Positions 36,488 through 49,500 of a stretch of DNA of 64,000 nucleotides are shown here, one piece after another. Source of the DNA: Climacteris rufus (lineage: Eukaryota; Chordata; Aves; Passeriformes; Climacteridae); NCBI GenBank assembly GCA_013398175.1, contig VZRZ01002437.1, positions 618,676-682,675 of the forward strand. The letters are read 5' to 3'. Numbering within the stretch: position 1 is the first letter of the stretch; each line of letters begins with the position of its first letter. Under the pieces are notes generated by a model. It did no database searches. It was not told where the DNA came from and saw nothing but the letters and a program-made list of their open reading frames with translations. The position numbers were made by a program, and so were the translations under genes.

Positions 36488-37499
36488 TGCACTGGGTTTA
36501 TGTGGAAAGGTTTACTAGTGGGAGGACTGCAAGGATGGCTTCTGTGAGAAGGTGCCAGAGGCTTCCCCTGTGTTAGGCAAAGCAAGTTTCACCTGGTTCC
36601 AAGAGAGATTTACTGCTGGCTAAATCTGAGCCAGTCAGCGACATTAGTGGCACCTCTATGAAAAAAATTAAGAAAGGCTAAAAAATGCTGTGCAGCCACA
36701 TCTGGAGAGAGTAGCGAGAATATGTGAGAGAACCACAGATTGGTGAATAAGGAGGGAGAGGAGGGGTTTCAGGCCCCAGAGCAGAGATTTCCCTGCAACC
36801 CATGGAGGTCCATGGTGGAGCAGATACCCACACTGTGGTCCATGGAGGCCTCCGTGCCAGATCAAGTGGATGTGCCCTTGATCTTGAAGTGGAAGCTGCA
36901 GCCTGTGAAGAGCCCTTGCTGGAGCAGGTTTCTGGCAGGACTTGTGATCCTGTGGGGGACCCTTCAGTTAATTCCTGAAGGATTTCAGCCCATGGAAAGG
37001 ACCCATACTGGAAAGTTTTTTGAAGAACTGCAATCTGAGGGAAGAATCCATGCTAGAGAAGTTCATGAAGGACTGGATCCCATGGGAGGGATCCCACACT
37101 GGAGCAAAAGAGTGTAAGGAGTTCTCCTTCTGAGTAGGAATGAGTGGCAGAGACTTGTGATGAACTGACTGCAGCCCCCATTCTCCATCCCCTGCACTGC
37201 TGGAGGGGAGGTAAAAAAATAGTGTAGCTGAGCCTGAGAAGAAGAGAGGGGAGGAGGAAAGGTGGTTTTAGATTTGTTCTTGCTTGTAGTTGCTCTACTG
37301 TGTTTAAATGGCAGTAAATTAAATTAATTTCCATAAATTGAGTCTGCTTTGTCTGTGATGGTAATTGCTAAGTAATCTTCCTGTCCTTATCTTGACCCAT
37401 GAACTTTCCATTGTACTTTTCTCTGTGTTCTGTTGAGGCGGGGGAGTGATAGAGTGTCTTGGTAGGCACTTGGTGACCAGCCAAGGTCAACCCTCCACA
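36488..37499 (+). mobile_element. Complete solo ERVL-type LTR with 5 bp target duplication
   Basis: The 1012 bp element starts TGCACTGGGTTTATGTGG and ends GGTCAACCCTCCACA (TG...CA). It is flanked on both sides by CTACG (36483-36487 and 37500-37504). A 5 bp duplication is typical of the ERVL class. The middle carries degenerate repeats of the type 'cccatggaaaggacccatac' and 'catgctggagcag'. An 'aaattaaattaattt' stretch near 37,316 may hold the poly(A) signal. One + strand frame of 125 codons crosses the repeats but is a by-product of them. No internal retroviral sequence remains, so this is the result of LTR-LTR recombination. Confidence 0.88.
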
Positions 37500-37504
37500 C
37501 TACG
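37500..37504. repeat. Target site duplication CTACG, right copy
   Basis: It follows the CCACA end of the solo LTR and matches 36483-36487. Confidence 0.85.
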
Positions 37505-40500
37505 AAAATCAAAGGTTGATTCTTTATAGGAGAGCTTACAACAATGCAACCTTTCAGTTTGCTTTGAACTGCCATTAACAGCTGTGCAGCCCACAGATTA
37601 CAAGGTCTTATTTATCTTGCTGTTACTGTACACTGGGATTTTAACTGTTTTTTTTTTAATTCGGCTTCTTTACTTTGGACCCTATTAAAAATGTAGTTTT
37701 GGTCCCCTTTATAGTGTTCTGGGGTATGTTTTATCCCTTTAAAATGATCCAGAGGATGGAAGATTTCATTAGACCATTTAACTTTTGTCTATCCTTCTCC
37801 ATAATTTTTAATCTCAGCAGAATAGAAAGTTCTTCCTGTTTTTTTTGTCTTTGATCCAATCATACAAATGACAGTCACTTTTGACCAGATTATACACACA
37901 ATTTTAGGTACAGTTTCTTAGGTTACCTTTATTCGATGAAGGCTTTCATAAGTATATATATATGTAAGAAGTATTGTGTCTCATTATTTTTTTTCTCCAA
38001 TGATAACGCCATTTGACAAAAAGAGAGATATTAATAGAAACAAAATGACACTGATATGCCAGCTGAAATATAACCTGTCGTAAAGCACTAATGTAGCAGT
38101 TTCAGGTCTGTCAGACACTTACTAATGTCAACAGTGAAATCATTAGTCCTGAAGGAGTTTATGGGCAAAGGGGGTAAAGGGCTGGACTGTGACCCAGATT
38201 ATCACAAATTGTCAGTTTTCACAGATGAGGTTCACCTACATATATCTTGATACCTTCTCTACTTAAATAAACATCCTATTATTGATAGCTGTTATTGAGA
38301 GGTTTAACTGATGTAATTTTGTTTGCTAACTAATACTGTAGAAATGAATGTAAATTCATGTTGAGAAATGTGAATAATTGAATTTTTTAGAAATTACTTC
38401 ATCTAATATTGTTCAGAAGAAATTCTGCTTCAAGGAATGAACACATTTTCAGAAACTCATAACATAGCAAATATATATAATCATGCATATAGAAAACTAA
38501 TGTGGTACTTTACTGGATTTGCTAAGCTCTTTTTAGTGACAAAGTCGCTCTGTAATTCTTAACCAGCTTGTTCAGGGTATTTAATGTCTTTAAAAATTAA
38601 AACTCATTATACCTATTTCATATTTAATACAAGCCTTGGAGTTTAGGGACTAAAATGCTGTGAAAGAAAAAGATCTGTTTCAGACTAAGATGTTACTTCA
38701 CTAATCTTGCTGAAACAGATCCAGGTGATGTGAACTTTTATATAGTTTGCACTGAAACATTCACTTGGCAAGAGGAATTAAAGATAAAGAAATGCGTGTA
38801 AATCCCTGAAGTGCTGGGCTCATTCCTTAACTAGAAGTTTTAGGCTACAGATTGAATGCATAGCTTCTGAAAATGTTAAATATCATACATATTAAGGCTA
38901 CTTAATTCAGATTTAACAGTAGGAGTTTTGGAGGCCTGCCATGTACAAAGTAAAGTGAGAGAGGTAAGCACTCCCCTGATGTCAAGAGAAGCCATCACTC
39001 AAAATAATTTCTGCCTAATTTAAAACTGTAGATTTGCACACTGAAATCCTATGGAAGATTTGTGTCTCTATCAAAAGTTTATATTAAATCCAGAAGAAAT
39101 TTTTCTGATTACAGTATCTATGTATCAGCATGAGCTTTTTGCCTTATCTTTTCAGGATTTGAATAAAAATGCCTGCTAAAAACAATTGAGGCTATTGCCT
39201 GTTATTGGATTTTGTTAAACTGTGATTATTGAATGTAAAGAATGGCAATATCAAAACATTGTTATTAATAATAACATATTATCTGTTTATTCTGAGCATG
39301 TGTGATATTGATTGACAAGGAATAGCTGTAGAGCAAACTTTAAATTACAGTATTTATTATGATTGTGACTTGCAATTAATTATTTTAGGGATACATTTTG
39401 TCCTCATTTACAGTATTGAAGTTCTCTGGAGTTGGACATGCTCATTAACAGCAAAATGAAACACTCAATTTAAAAGTTTCACATGATTCATGTTTTGAAT
39501 AAAGATGTTATTCTTATGAATAGAGTTTAAAACATAGAGTATATGTACAGAAATGAGACACCACATCTTTTTGAACAGTTACACTGAGATAAATTTTTAG
39601 TTATTTGATTTATGAAGAAAGAAAGAGAATTCATGCATCTGTATTTGATGTGAGAGTACATGATTATGCCACTTACAGTATAGTTTTCCCAGGTTTTGAT
39701 ATAGACACCCATTAGTGTTCTACAGCCCTGTTACTCTCTCTTGTTTTGTATATCATAGTTTCTTTGATGTTTCCAACCATTAGTTAACATCACTGATGCC
39801 CTGCTGAGGAGTTGAAGGTCAGGTAAGCCATATACTTGATCCCAGGAAGATGAAAATTTAGAAAATTAGTTTCTGCAATCTCCATATAGCTCTCACTACA
39901 AAAGTGTATCGAAGAAGTCAGAAGAAAAATAATCTAAGTTCAGGAGTTAGAAAAGGACAAAGATTGTCTAAATCTAAGTAGACAAACTTGTCTATTTGTG
40001 ATTACATTTCCTCATTGAGGCCGTGATTCACAATTAAAAATCCATTTATAAGATTAAATGTAAATAGCTTCTGTGGACCTGAATTTGTAGCTGAGATATT
40101 AATAATGCTGGAGAAACAAAATAAGAAGTGCTTGGTTTTACATAATAACCTATTAAATGGAGCATCACCCAAGAGTGTGGGATATTGCACACAGGATTGC
40201 CTTCAGGAAGGAATGCAAAACTCATTGCAGATGAATAGTGAAAGATTCCTTGAAATAGGAGGGATGCTGGAGGCTTGTCCTATCTCATGAAACTACCTGT
40301 GCCTCCTGTGTTCTTACAGGGAACACTGGACACATTATAGCCATAATGATATAAGGCATAAAGAAAAGCTGTGAGAGAAGTACCAGCCTATCCTAGTCCT
40401 GCTTCTGAGGGATTTTCTTGGGTTACTATTTTTCACTATGTGTGAAAATCTGGAAGCAAAATAGAGAAGAAGAAGAATGGAAGGAACTGGCTATGTGTAG

Positions 40501-43500
40501 TAGAGAATAAATTCTTATAACAAGCTAATAAATGGAGACAATCAGTACAATCTTCCCTGAGTGCAGAGAAGAGGCAGCAATTGCAAAAAAGTATTTCTTT
40601 ATAGTGTAACTTCATGGAACATAGATGGGACAGCATGCTGACAGCAGTTCCATAGTTTCACGACAGGTGTATGGTAAAGCTTAGTTGTTAGTCTCGGTCT
40701 AAAAATAACCCATGGGCAGATTTGGTGCACCAGATAGAGTGATAAAGTAAAAAAGGGTTCAAGGATGCAGACTGAAGAGGAATGATTCAGAATCAAGAAC
40801 AAGAACCAAAAAATGAAATAGGCAGAAAATTGCAAGGCACTTTTCAGCTTTCAAGATATGCTTTCATGCAGCTCTTACTTGGAGGCACACAACTGGTTAT
40901 GAGGCATAACCAGGCACGAGCGGACCAAAATTAATGTCCTATGTGTTCAGCATCCAGGTAGTATCTGGGGAATGACTGTGCCCTCTAGCCTTCCATCGCA
41001 GGGAGGCAACGATTTTTTTAGGTAGTCACACATTAAATAGTTTTGGTAAACAGAATTGAAACATTTTTTCATTTGTTTCAACTTATTTAAGTTCTAAACA
41101 CACCAAACTCCTCTGTGGGCTTCACTACAGTGAAAAGGAACAGTGAGGATGAAAGAAACTCTAGATGTTCACTATTGCCTTTGTAAATATCTCTTTTAGG
41201 ATAAAAGAAAGCTTTGCAGAGTAGAAACCTGCCAAGGTCAGAAATAGAACTCAAAATCATCCAACACCCTGTTTTTGCTTTTTACAGCTGGTGATGGAAG
41301 AGGGTTTAGTCATCAAAGTGCAGTCTAATTAAGGAATTATATAAAAATTCCAGGTGGAAATTCTTAATGTTTTCATTGTTCCTCTTGATTTTGTATAGTT
41401 TCCCTTGGGAAAGGTCAGAACTATGATGCCATCACATTATAGTTGTGTAATTTTGTTTGCCTTTGGTTTCTTTTTCTGTTTCATTTTGGGAAGGGGTTAT
41501 TGGTTGGGGTTTGGTTGATTGGTTGGTTAGTTGGTTTGGGTTTGTTTTTTTGTTTGCTTTTGTTTCTTTGTTGTTTTTTTTTTTTTATGTTCCCCTTCTC
41601 TTGTTTAGATTCATGCTCACTCTTCCTCTTTCACTTCAATTTAATTCTTAAAGCTTGTTAATTTAATATGCAATCATATAATCTTTTGATTATTGACTGG
41701 GAATCAGATACCTTACTGGGAATCAGCAAAGTTTGCTGAACTTCATAAATCTAAGTTTATAAAGAGGCAAAACTTTTACTCTGTAAACATTTTTATTTTT
41801 TTTAAACCAGTAAGTCATCCACTACTATACAACTCAAGCGGAACACCCAATCTTAGTAAAATATGAAAGCAATCTCCTGTTGCTAGAACAGGTTGCTTCT
41901 ATTTCAGTTGCTGTGGAGCTCTACAAGCAATCAAAGCACAGACATGAGCTATGACACCACACCTGATGTGTTCCATTGATAGGTACTGGGGAACCAAGTC
42001 AGTGAAACTTCTGGACAGGGTTGTTATATTCCCACACAGCCAAACCCTGACCTTCAAGCAAGGATTAAAGTTAACCTTAAAAAAGTGGTTGCATTGAATT
42101 TTCATGCTACGGGCAATATACTTTTATGCTTATGAAGTAAATTTAATATCAGTTCAGTAAAACCAATCCCAACAGTGCTTGCAGTGTTTTCTCCTCAGTG
42201 AGATTTAGTTGCAGAAGATCAAATATTACAGAAGAACCAATGACACAAAGGTACCTAATTATACACTTTTATGATATTCATATGATTAGATGCAAATTCA
42301 CCAGGTTATTTCTGTATTTCATCATGTTCTTTATGTAACAGGAGGTTTCTACTGAAGTTTTCTCTTTTTCTTAGAAAGTTAAAGATTTTTGTTGCATGTT
42401 GTGAGTACCTAGGTAGGTGTGTATTTTTCTATTTATTTTTGTTGAACCTGGTGTATTTGATAATTTTCTTTGACTTTTGCTTAGAAATTTAAGTAAAAAA
42501 ATTGGCAGCAAGGTTTTTTAAATCATGTAAATAATAGGTATAACATAGATAACATTTATTACTTCTTTATAGGTATGTTCTTGAAATTAAACAAAACATA
42601 CAAGTAAAGACTAGACACAATATGAACACAAGAAGGATATGCATCATATGCATAATTTCGAATCTAAAAAAATTATCTTATAAAAAGTGGGTTTTACAGT
42701 GTCTTAAGATGGAATAATTTAGTTATTCCCGAACATGTACAATATATTTTTACATGTAAAACACATTTTACATTTCAATTTTGCCATATTAAGAGCTTAT
42801 AGGAAAAAAAATTATCTTTGAATGATATCTTTCCTCACTATATGTTATTCATAAACTCCATTTTATCAACTAGTGAATGACTGGAAAACATTCTGACTAA
42901 TAATTTTATGAGTAATTTTTCATTAAATTAAATCTTTCTTAAAGGTTTTTGGTAAGGATTTAGAAACATAATCAAAGCTATTTAAGATGGGAGAAAAACC
43001 TAAACTAAGAAAAATAATTAATAAGAAAAAAGAGATATTTTTTAATAATAAAAATGTTTTTCATTGAATATTTTCCTGTAAAACAGCTGTCTTAATTATA
43101 TGTTGCAGCTCTTTCTGACAACCATGCTACATTTGCGTTGCATTTTTTTATTTCAGTAGTTCCTTTTCTCCAAGTATTTAATGCCACTCAGGATAGTAAA
43201 ATTGAAAAGGAGTTAGGGTGTGGAAAAATAATTGATGTCCCCTGAAGTTTGCCCCATGAGGATGCTCACATAATAACCCAAATCCCCTTGATTTAGGTCT
43301 CAGTTTAACTTGTCAATATGTAATTATGGTTCCAAAACAAATTATTTCTCAGTTTTAGTGTGGTTTCAACCGTGCAGAATGGGGAGGAAATACCCAAGGG
43401 TGGTAAAAGGGATTGTCCCATTAGTAGTTTTTTATATCATGACCTCAGGGGACTTAGACTATACTTGTGTGTATCAGTTCAGCTATCTGAAAGAAGAATC

Positions 43501-46500
43501 CTTTTCTGATGCCATAGTTAATCTAAAAGGACTGGAACTTTGATTTTGATTACCACTAAGAATTTTTAAAAACAATGGCACATTTTTTGCATGCTTATTT
43601 TTTGTCTTTCTTTAACAATTGTTGGAAGTATCTTCTCAGGCAGACTGACTAAATAACTCTTTACAGATAACATTTTTTGTCACACCAAAGCATTTTCTGT
43701 TACAGATGGTAATTGATTTTTTAAAAACGGTTTTATGATGCCTTAACATTAGTATGGATTATCAGTAGCAGTGCAATTCCCCTCACGAAGAAAAGGAGAT
43801 CAGTTAAGGTAACACCTCTTCCATTAATATATTTTTAGCAACTCAGCAAACAATGTGGAAAGTGTTCATGCTTTTTGAGTTGCTATCGCTCTATCAGCTG
43901 TTCATCCTCCCCTCCAGTTTGGCAAGTGGAGCTCTTTAATCCCAGCAAAGAGGAATTGTTAAAATGATTATACATAGTGAAGTTGTTAAGGGCTTCTCTT
44001 TACTGTACTTTGATAGATAACATGAGTCTGTGGGCCTTCTATTAAACCAGTCTATTTTGAGAAATGAGAACCCCAACAGTGAATGGCAATCGCACATGCA
44101 CTTTTTTTTTTTCTATGCAGTATCTATCAATGCAATTCCTATAGCTTCATTTTAATTCAGCTGGAAAGTCTTGTGGCTCAATGGGACTCTATTCTCTCCT
44201 CCGGTCTCTGCCAACTGAACCACAGCTTTTAATGCTGAGGAATCCAGGAGCTTCTGATAAGAGGAAAATTTCTGCTATTATCCTCTAACTTGAACACCAG
44301 TGACAAGCATCAGTCATACACTTCAGAAATCGAGAACGTGTGTCATTAAAATTATAATTGTGTCATTGCCATTGCTGAGATTGACTCATGAGAAGTTGTC
44401 TTCAGGCATCTTGACAAGCAACAACTTCAACTTGCAAATGGCTGGTTAGCAGAATATGCTCAAGGAACATCTATCAGAGCAGGTAGACTGTAAAGGGAAT
44501 TGGGCTAGGCATATCCAACTCTGTTTTGACCAACTTTCATTAAAGGCAAGCAAGCCATCATCTTCTAGGTCCATAAATTCACATTAATAACTGCTCAGAT
44601 GTTTCTGGTTTTCATTTCCAAATGCTGTTTTCCTTGAAAGTTTAATGATTTTTACATACCCTACAAATTCCTGTGATCCTGAAATTAGTAGAGGACAATT
44701 TCAGACCTGCTGCCACTTACATTAAACAGCAATAATATATAATCAACTAAAGCATTAAATAACAGAGATGACAAGCATCTCTACTACTTTTTAATTGAAT
44801 ACGTTGGCATGCAGGCCAAAAAAAGGTTTGGTGAATACTGTATTTTAAATAATTACTTTTATTTATGGACTATATTGGTTTTATGTAAGTAAAAACATTA
44901 GAACCAGGACCAGAGGTTTTTTCAGTGGCTTTCTACTAATTAAGTGAATTATGCAAGCAATTCAGTTTAACCAGGTGTTGCTGTGTTTTTTGCTTGAATG
45001 GAAAAGCTTTCTATTTATTGATATTCTGTAAGCACTTACTTTTAAAAAATCTCATATTGTGTTTAAGTTGCATTTTTCCCTGTGCATACAGCTCAGTAGT
45101 TTTCATTTATACAAACATAATTATATGTGCACTGAAGCCAGATTAATTTGAAGACTCAAGGAAATATGAAGCAAAATATCTTCTTTAAAATATAAGTCTC
45201 ATAATAAGTTGGTAAATGTGATTTTTTTAATAAGAAAATACTGAAGTTTAATAGACAAAGTATAACAAACACTGCGTTGTGTTTGGTTGCCTTGGTAATA
45301 GCTTTATTCCTGCAGCATATCAAAACGTACTTTGGTTACTTGGAAGCTATGAAACTTGCTAGGGAGTGCATGACAGTAAATCTTCAGATATAAATGATAA
45401 ATTCACTTTAATAAAATCTGTTCTACGTCCTTCTCAAGTTCTTTGAAAATGTTGCATTCATGTTTCCCTCTTGTACTTTTTCTCTAAGCTGGCTATCTCC
45501 AGTTCCCAGGGTTTTTGAAAGAGATGACATATACTAATATTTTTCTTTCTTTTATTATGCAGAAAAAAAAAAAAAAAGCCACATTAGGGGGATTTGGAGA
45601 AAAAATAGACATTTGAAATTAAGGTTTATTTCCTCAATTATCATCAGCTTTATTGTTTGGTTGCTGTTATGGTCTTTAAGCAAACTGATTATGTCTTAAC
45701 AATGACTTCAAACACAGTGTTAATACCAATAAATTTTGAAATTGGATATTATGTTGAATAGAACTGTACTTCATGGAAATTCGTTATATTTTCGGGAGAA
45801 GATAAAAATGAAATTTTGAAAGTCTGTGAAGAAAATGTTACCTGAACAGGGTTTTCATCTGCAATTATCAGTCTTTTCAAAGAGGGAATAAGTATTTCTA
45901 TTCAAATAACTATTTGATCACAATATAGTTATTTACTTTAAAAGTTTTAGGACACTTTTTAAAGAAATAAACTCATAAGAAATTGGTATTTCAATGGATT
46001 TCTGGATTTAAATATGGTTTCAGGAAATACACTTGAAAGCTCCTGTTATATTTCATTGGATTAAGTTCCTTTAAAATTCTTAATTTTTGACTGGAAAGCT
46101 ATCAGACTTTTCTTGTATAACTAGTGCTCTGTAAACCATTTACTGCTTGTGCTTCCATGAGTGCTTTTCTTCTCAGGATTTTCATACTGGCTTGCTAGGG
46201 ATCTCCACCAGTATCACCCCTTCCAAAATTATCCCTTTCTGGAGTTTGTATCACACACTGTGTTTTCATATAATTCCTCCTCCTGTCTTCTCTCTAAATT
46301 ACAACACAAATGTGTTTTGATTAAGTCACTAGATTGTAAGTGTTCCATATTTGTCAGAGTACTTGAATAGTAGTTTAGATCTTTGTATCCTTGAGATATG
46401 GCAAAAAATGAAAAAGATGCATAATTGGTAAAATAAATCCTAATAACCTCTGATTTGATCCCATTTTTTTGCTTTCTGCACAGTTTCTGTCTTGGGGCAA

Positions 46501-49500
46501 CCATAGATATTAAATACCTACTTTGTTTAAGAAATCTAGTAATGTGCACTGCAGTTAATTTATTTGGGAACAATTGCTCACAGGGATATGGAGGAGACCA
46601 TTACTACTCCTGTCCTCTTGCTGGAGGCACACAAAGGGAATGTGAGTGACAGCATGCTTAGTGGAGGTGAGAGGTTTCAGTTTGACCTCAGAACTGGTGC
46701 TCTTCAAAACTCAGTGGGTGCAGAACAGGCACAGAGATACACAACTACTGACTGTCCCTGGTAGTGTTTATGTCTTGGAAATGTCTTATGAGAGCTGCTT
46801 TGGTGAAGGTGATTTTATAGTAATACAAAAAGTATTATAAAATTATATTAATTTCAAGTGTTTCTGTTGACTCTGATTTTGGGGTGTTTTGGAGAAAAGA
46901 CTTGTACTTTTGCAATTAAATGTCTGGTCTTATGTACCAGTTCTGTTCACCTAGAATTGTCTTTTCTGTAAGATATCTAGGAGTTTGAAACAGCCAGACA
47001 TTAACACTCTCAGAAAATTAAAATCTAGATAGTCTGTTTGAACAAAATATAAGTTTATTTTGCTTTCAATTTTATAATTTACTTAGGAATTTTTTCATTA
47101 GATACTGAGAGTTGCTTTTCAACTGCCTTCAAATGTTTTCTGTACCATTGTCTTATTGACAGATTTCTCTGTAATCCCTAACACAAAATTAAAATCGGCC
47201 TGTAAACTGAAACACGTGTTAAGTGCTCAATTCGCCCTTTACTAACAGAATTTTTTTCTCCCTATGCTTTATTAGAATACAAATATTCCTTCCTAAGTAC
47301 TTCAGTAAAATTTTAAAATTCTTCAACTTTAGGCTGCAAAGATTGGTCCTTTTATAACTTGGTGTCTTCATAGATAACCCCTACCCTAATATGTAACTCT
47401 GCAGTAGAGAAAGAGACCTGTTGATTTGCAGCACTGCAATAAGGTTCTGCGTCTATAACAGCTGCAGGATATAACATTTGTAGACTGCAACAGTCTCATC
47501 TCTGCTGGCAGACCTTAATTTCTGTTAACTACAGCTTGAATTCTTTCAGAAATCTTCTTCCCACATGAATACTGTAATCCATGATCAAAGTGCTGGGTAG
47601 TCTTCTCACATAGGGTAGTCTTTTCTCATATCTCTCATTTTAAAAGCAACTTTAAACTGTTGCTTCATTCCTTTAAAAATTTCCTTTTTTTTTTTTCCTT
47701 CCCTCCTCAGTTTTCATTTTTTCAGCACTGTAGTGAGAGAAGGAATTCCAGAACTAGATGCATCTTTCCAGTACCATACTCACTGCTTATATCTCTAATG
47801 GCCCTGTTTAAGTTCTAGAACCTTTCTGCTGCCTAATTAACCATATCCATATTGGTGCTCTGTAAGAAAGAAAAAAAAAGGAAGAATGAGAGAATCATGC
47901 AAGTAATTAAAAAAAGGATAATTCAATAGTGGACACTGCTGGGCAAGCACTGAAAAGTGAGACAAACCTATGGTGCAGAGAGATCTGTAAATATAAAATT
48001 GTGGCAGTCATTAATGCTTTGCAATGAACACTCTCTCAAGAGAAGACAACCTTGTGGCGCACAAGCTTCAAAAATTGGAAGGTGGTTGTGCAATTCAGTC
48101 ATGATTATCTTACCATGTGGACATGATGATCTAGCCTAGGGACCAGACATAAAAGTGCAGATTAATTTTAATTCTTTTATTTCTCTAAGAAATTTGATGT
48201 AATAGGATAATATTTCAGCTAACGATACAAGATGGAGTTCCTTAATTTTTCTTTTAGTCTGAAAACGAAAAGCAATAAAAAAATGTCCTGTCTGTAGTAT
48301 TTTTTACCACAGTAGAACTGTGATTTTGAAGTTCTATATTTAAATTTTTTTTCATTACTCCTTAAAAGGAAAAGGATTTTCTTTCAACACATAACCACAT
48401 CTTTGTTGGTGGGTGGATAACTTATTCTATTTTTATATAGAAAATTATATAAAATTGTGGTCAGTTGCATTTTAGAGGATATTAGCGTTTAGATCAATGG
48501 TTGGTACAAACCATGGTGAAATTTCTGACAGATCCAAGCAGAACACCTTTAGAGAATAGCTTTTTATTATTGTTTTTGATCAGATAATTAACTTAGGAAA
48601 TATTAGCCCATGCAACAAGACAATAAATGCTTGAGTAAAATCACATTTTTTATATAATCCCTGGGATTTATCATTATGCAATAATACATCTAGTGAATTT
48701 CATTCCTTACCATGATAGAGTAAATAATGAGAAAATGATGGTTTAATGAAATCCAGATGGAAGCTTTTTGACTCATTGGAATTTTCTCCCATTCCCTCTG
48801 CTATGTTACCCTATCTTTCTAGCAATTTCAATTTACAAAGGATGTTGAGAATAGTATAGGGAGTTTAACTTAGTAAACCACCTAAAATGACCTAATTTTT
48901 TTCCAGAGGAAAAAGTCTTTCAATATTTTATGTGTTCTTTTGTCTTCAGAAAAAAAGTTGAGCCTTTAAATCTAAGGTAAAATATTTTTAAAAGTTATCT
49001 ACAGATTCCAAATACTCATTTTCCTAGTGTAAAATCCTACCGGACTTTTATGTTTTTATGTGGTTTTTGCTTCCTCTCAGCATCTGGGTTTCTGATACAG
49101 ATAGATGTGTAATGGTATGCTGAACTGAAAAAATATTAGACCTGGCAAAGGCTTTCACTGAGCTGCCTGTAATTTGTACCCATTTATCCCTCACCCTCAA
49201 GTTTTGTATTAAGAACTTTTCCTTGGAAAAGTAATCCTTTATTTCCTCTTCCCCCCTCTACTCAGCACTGCTCAGTACTCTTAAATAAAACAAATAAATT
49301 ATGCAGGTAGTCATAAAATTCCTATTGAAAGTATCCTCCAGGATTTTGATATTAGGGGTGAAAAAGGGAAGTATCGATACTTTATTTAGGGGATAGTACT
49401 GTCAGCCTAATAATTAGACTGCATCCCATGGTGGAAGAAGTTACAGTGATTAGTCATCACATCAACTTGAACACAGGAAAAATGTACAAGAAGGAAATCT

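Noticed and set aside
36740..37117. 125-codon + strand frame
   Set aside because: It lies fully inside the solo ERVL LTR, across its degenerate repeats.
46564..46764. 66-codon + frame starting MGTIAHRDMEETITTP
   Set aside because: It looked somewhat protein-like but has no splice sites, domain or poly(A) context. It is best treated as chance without a homology search.
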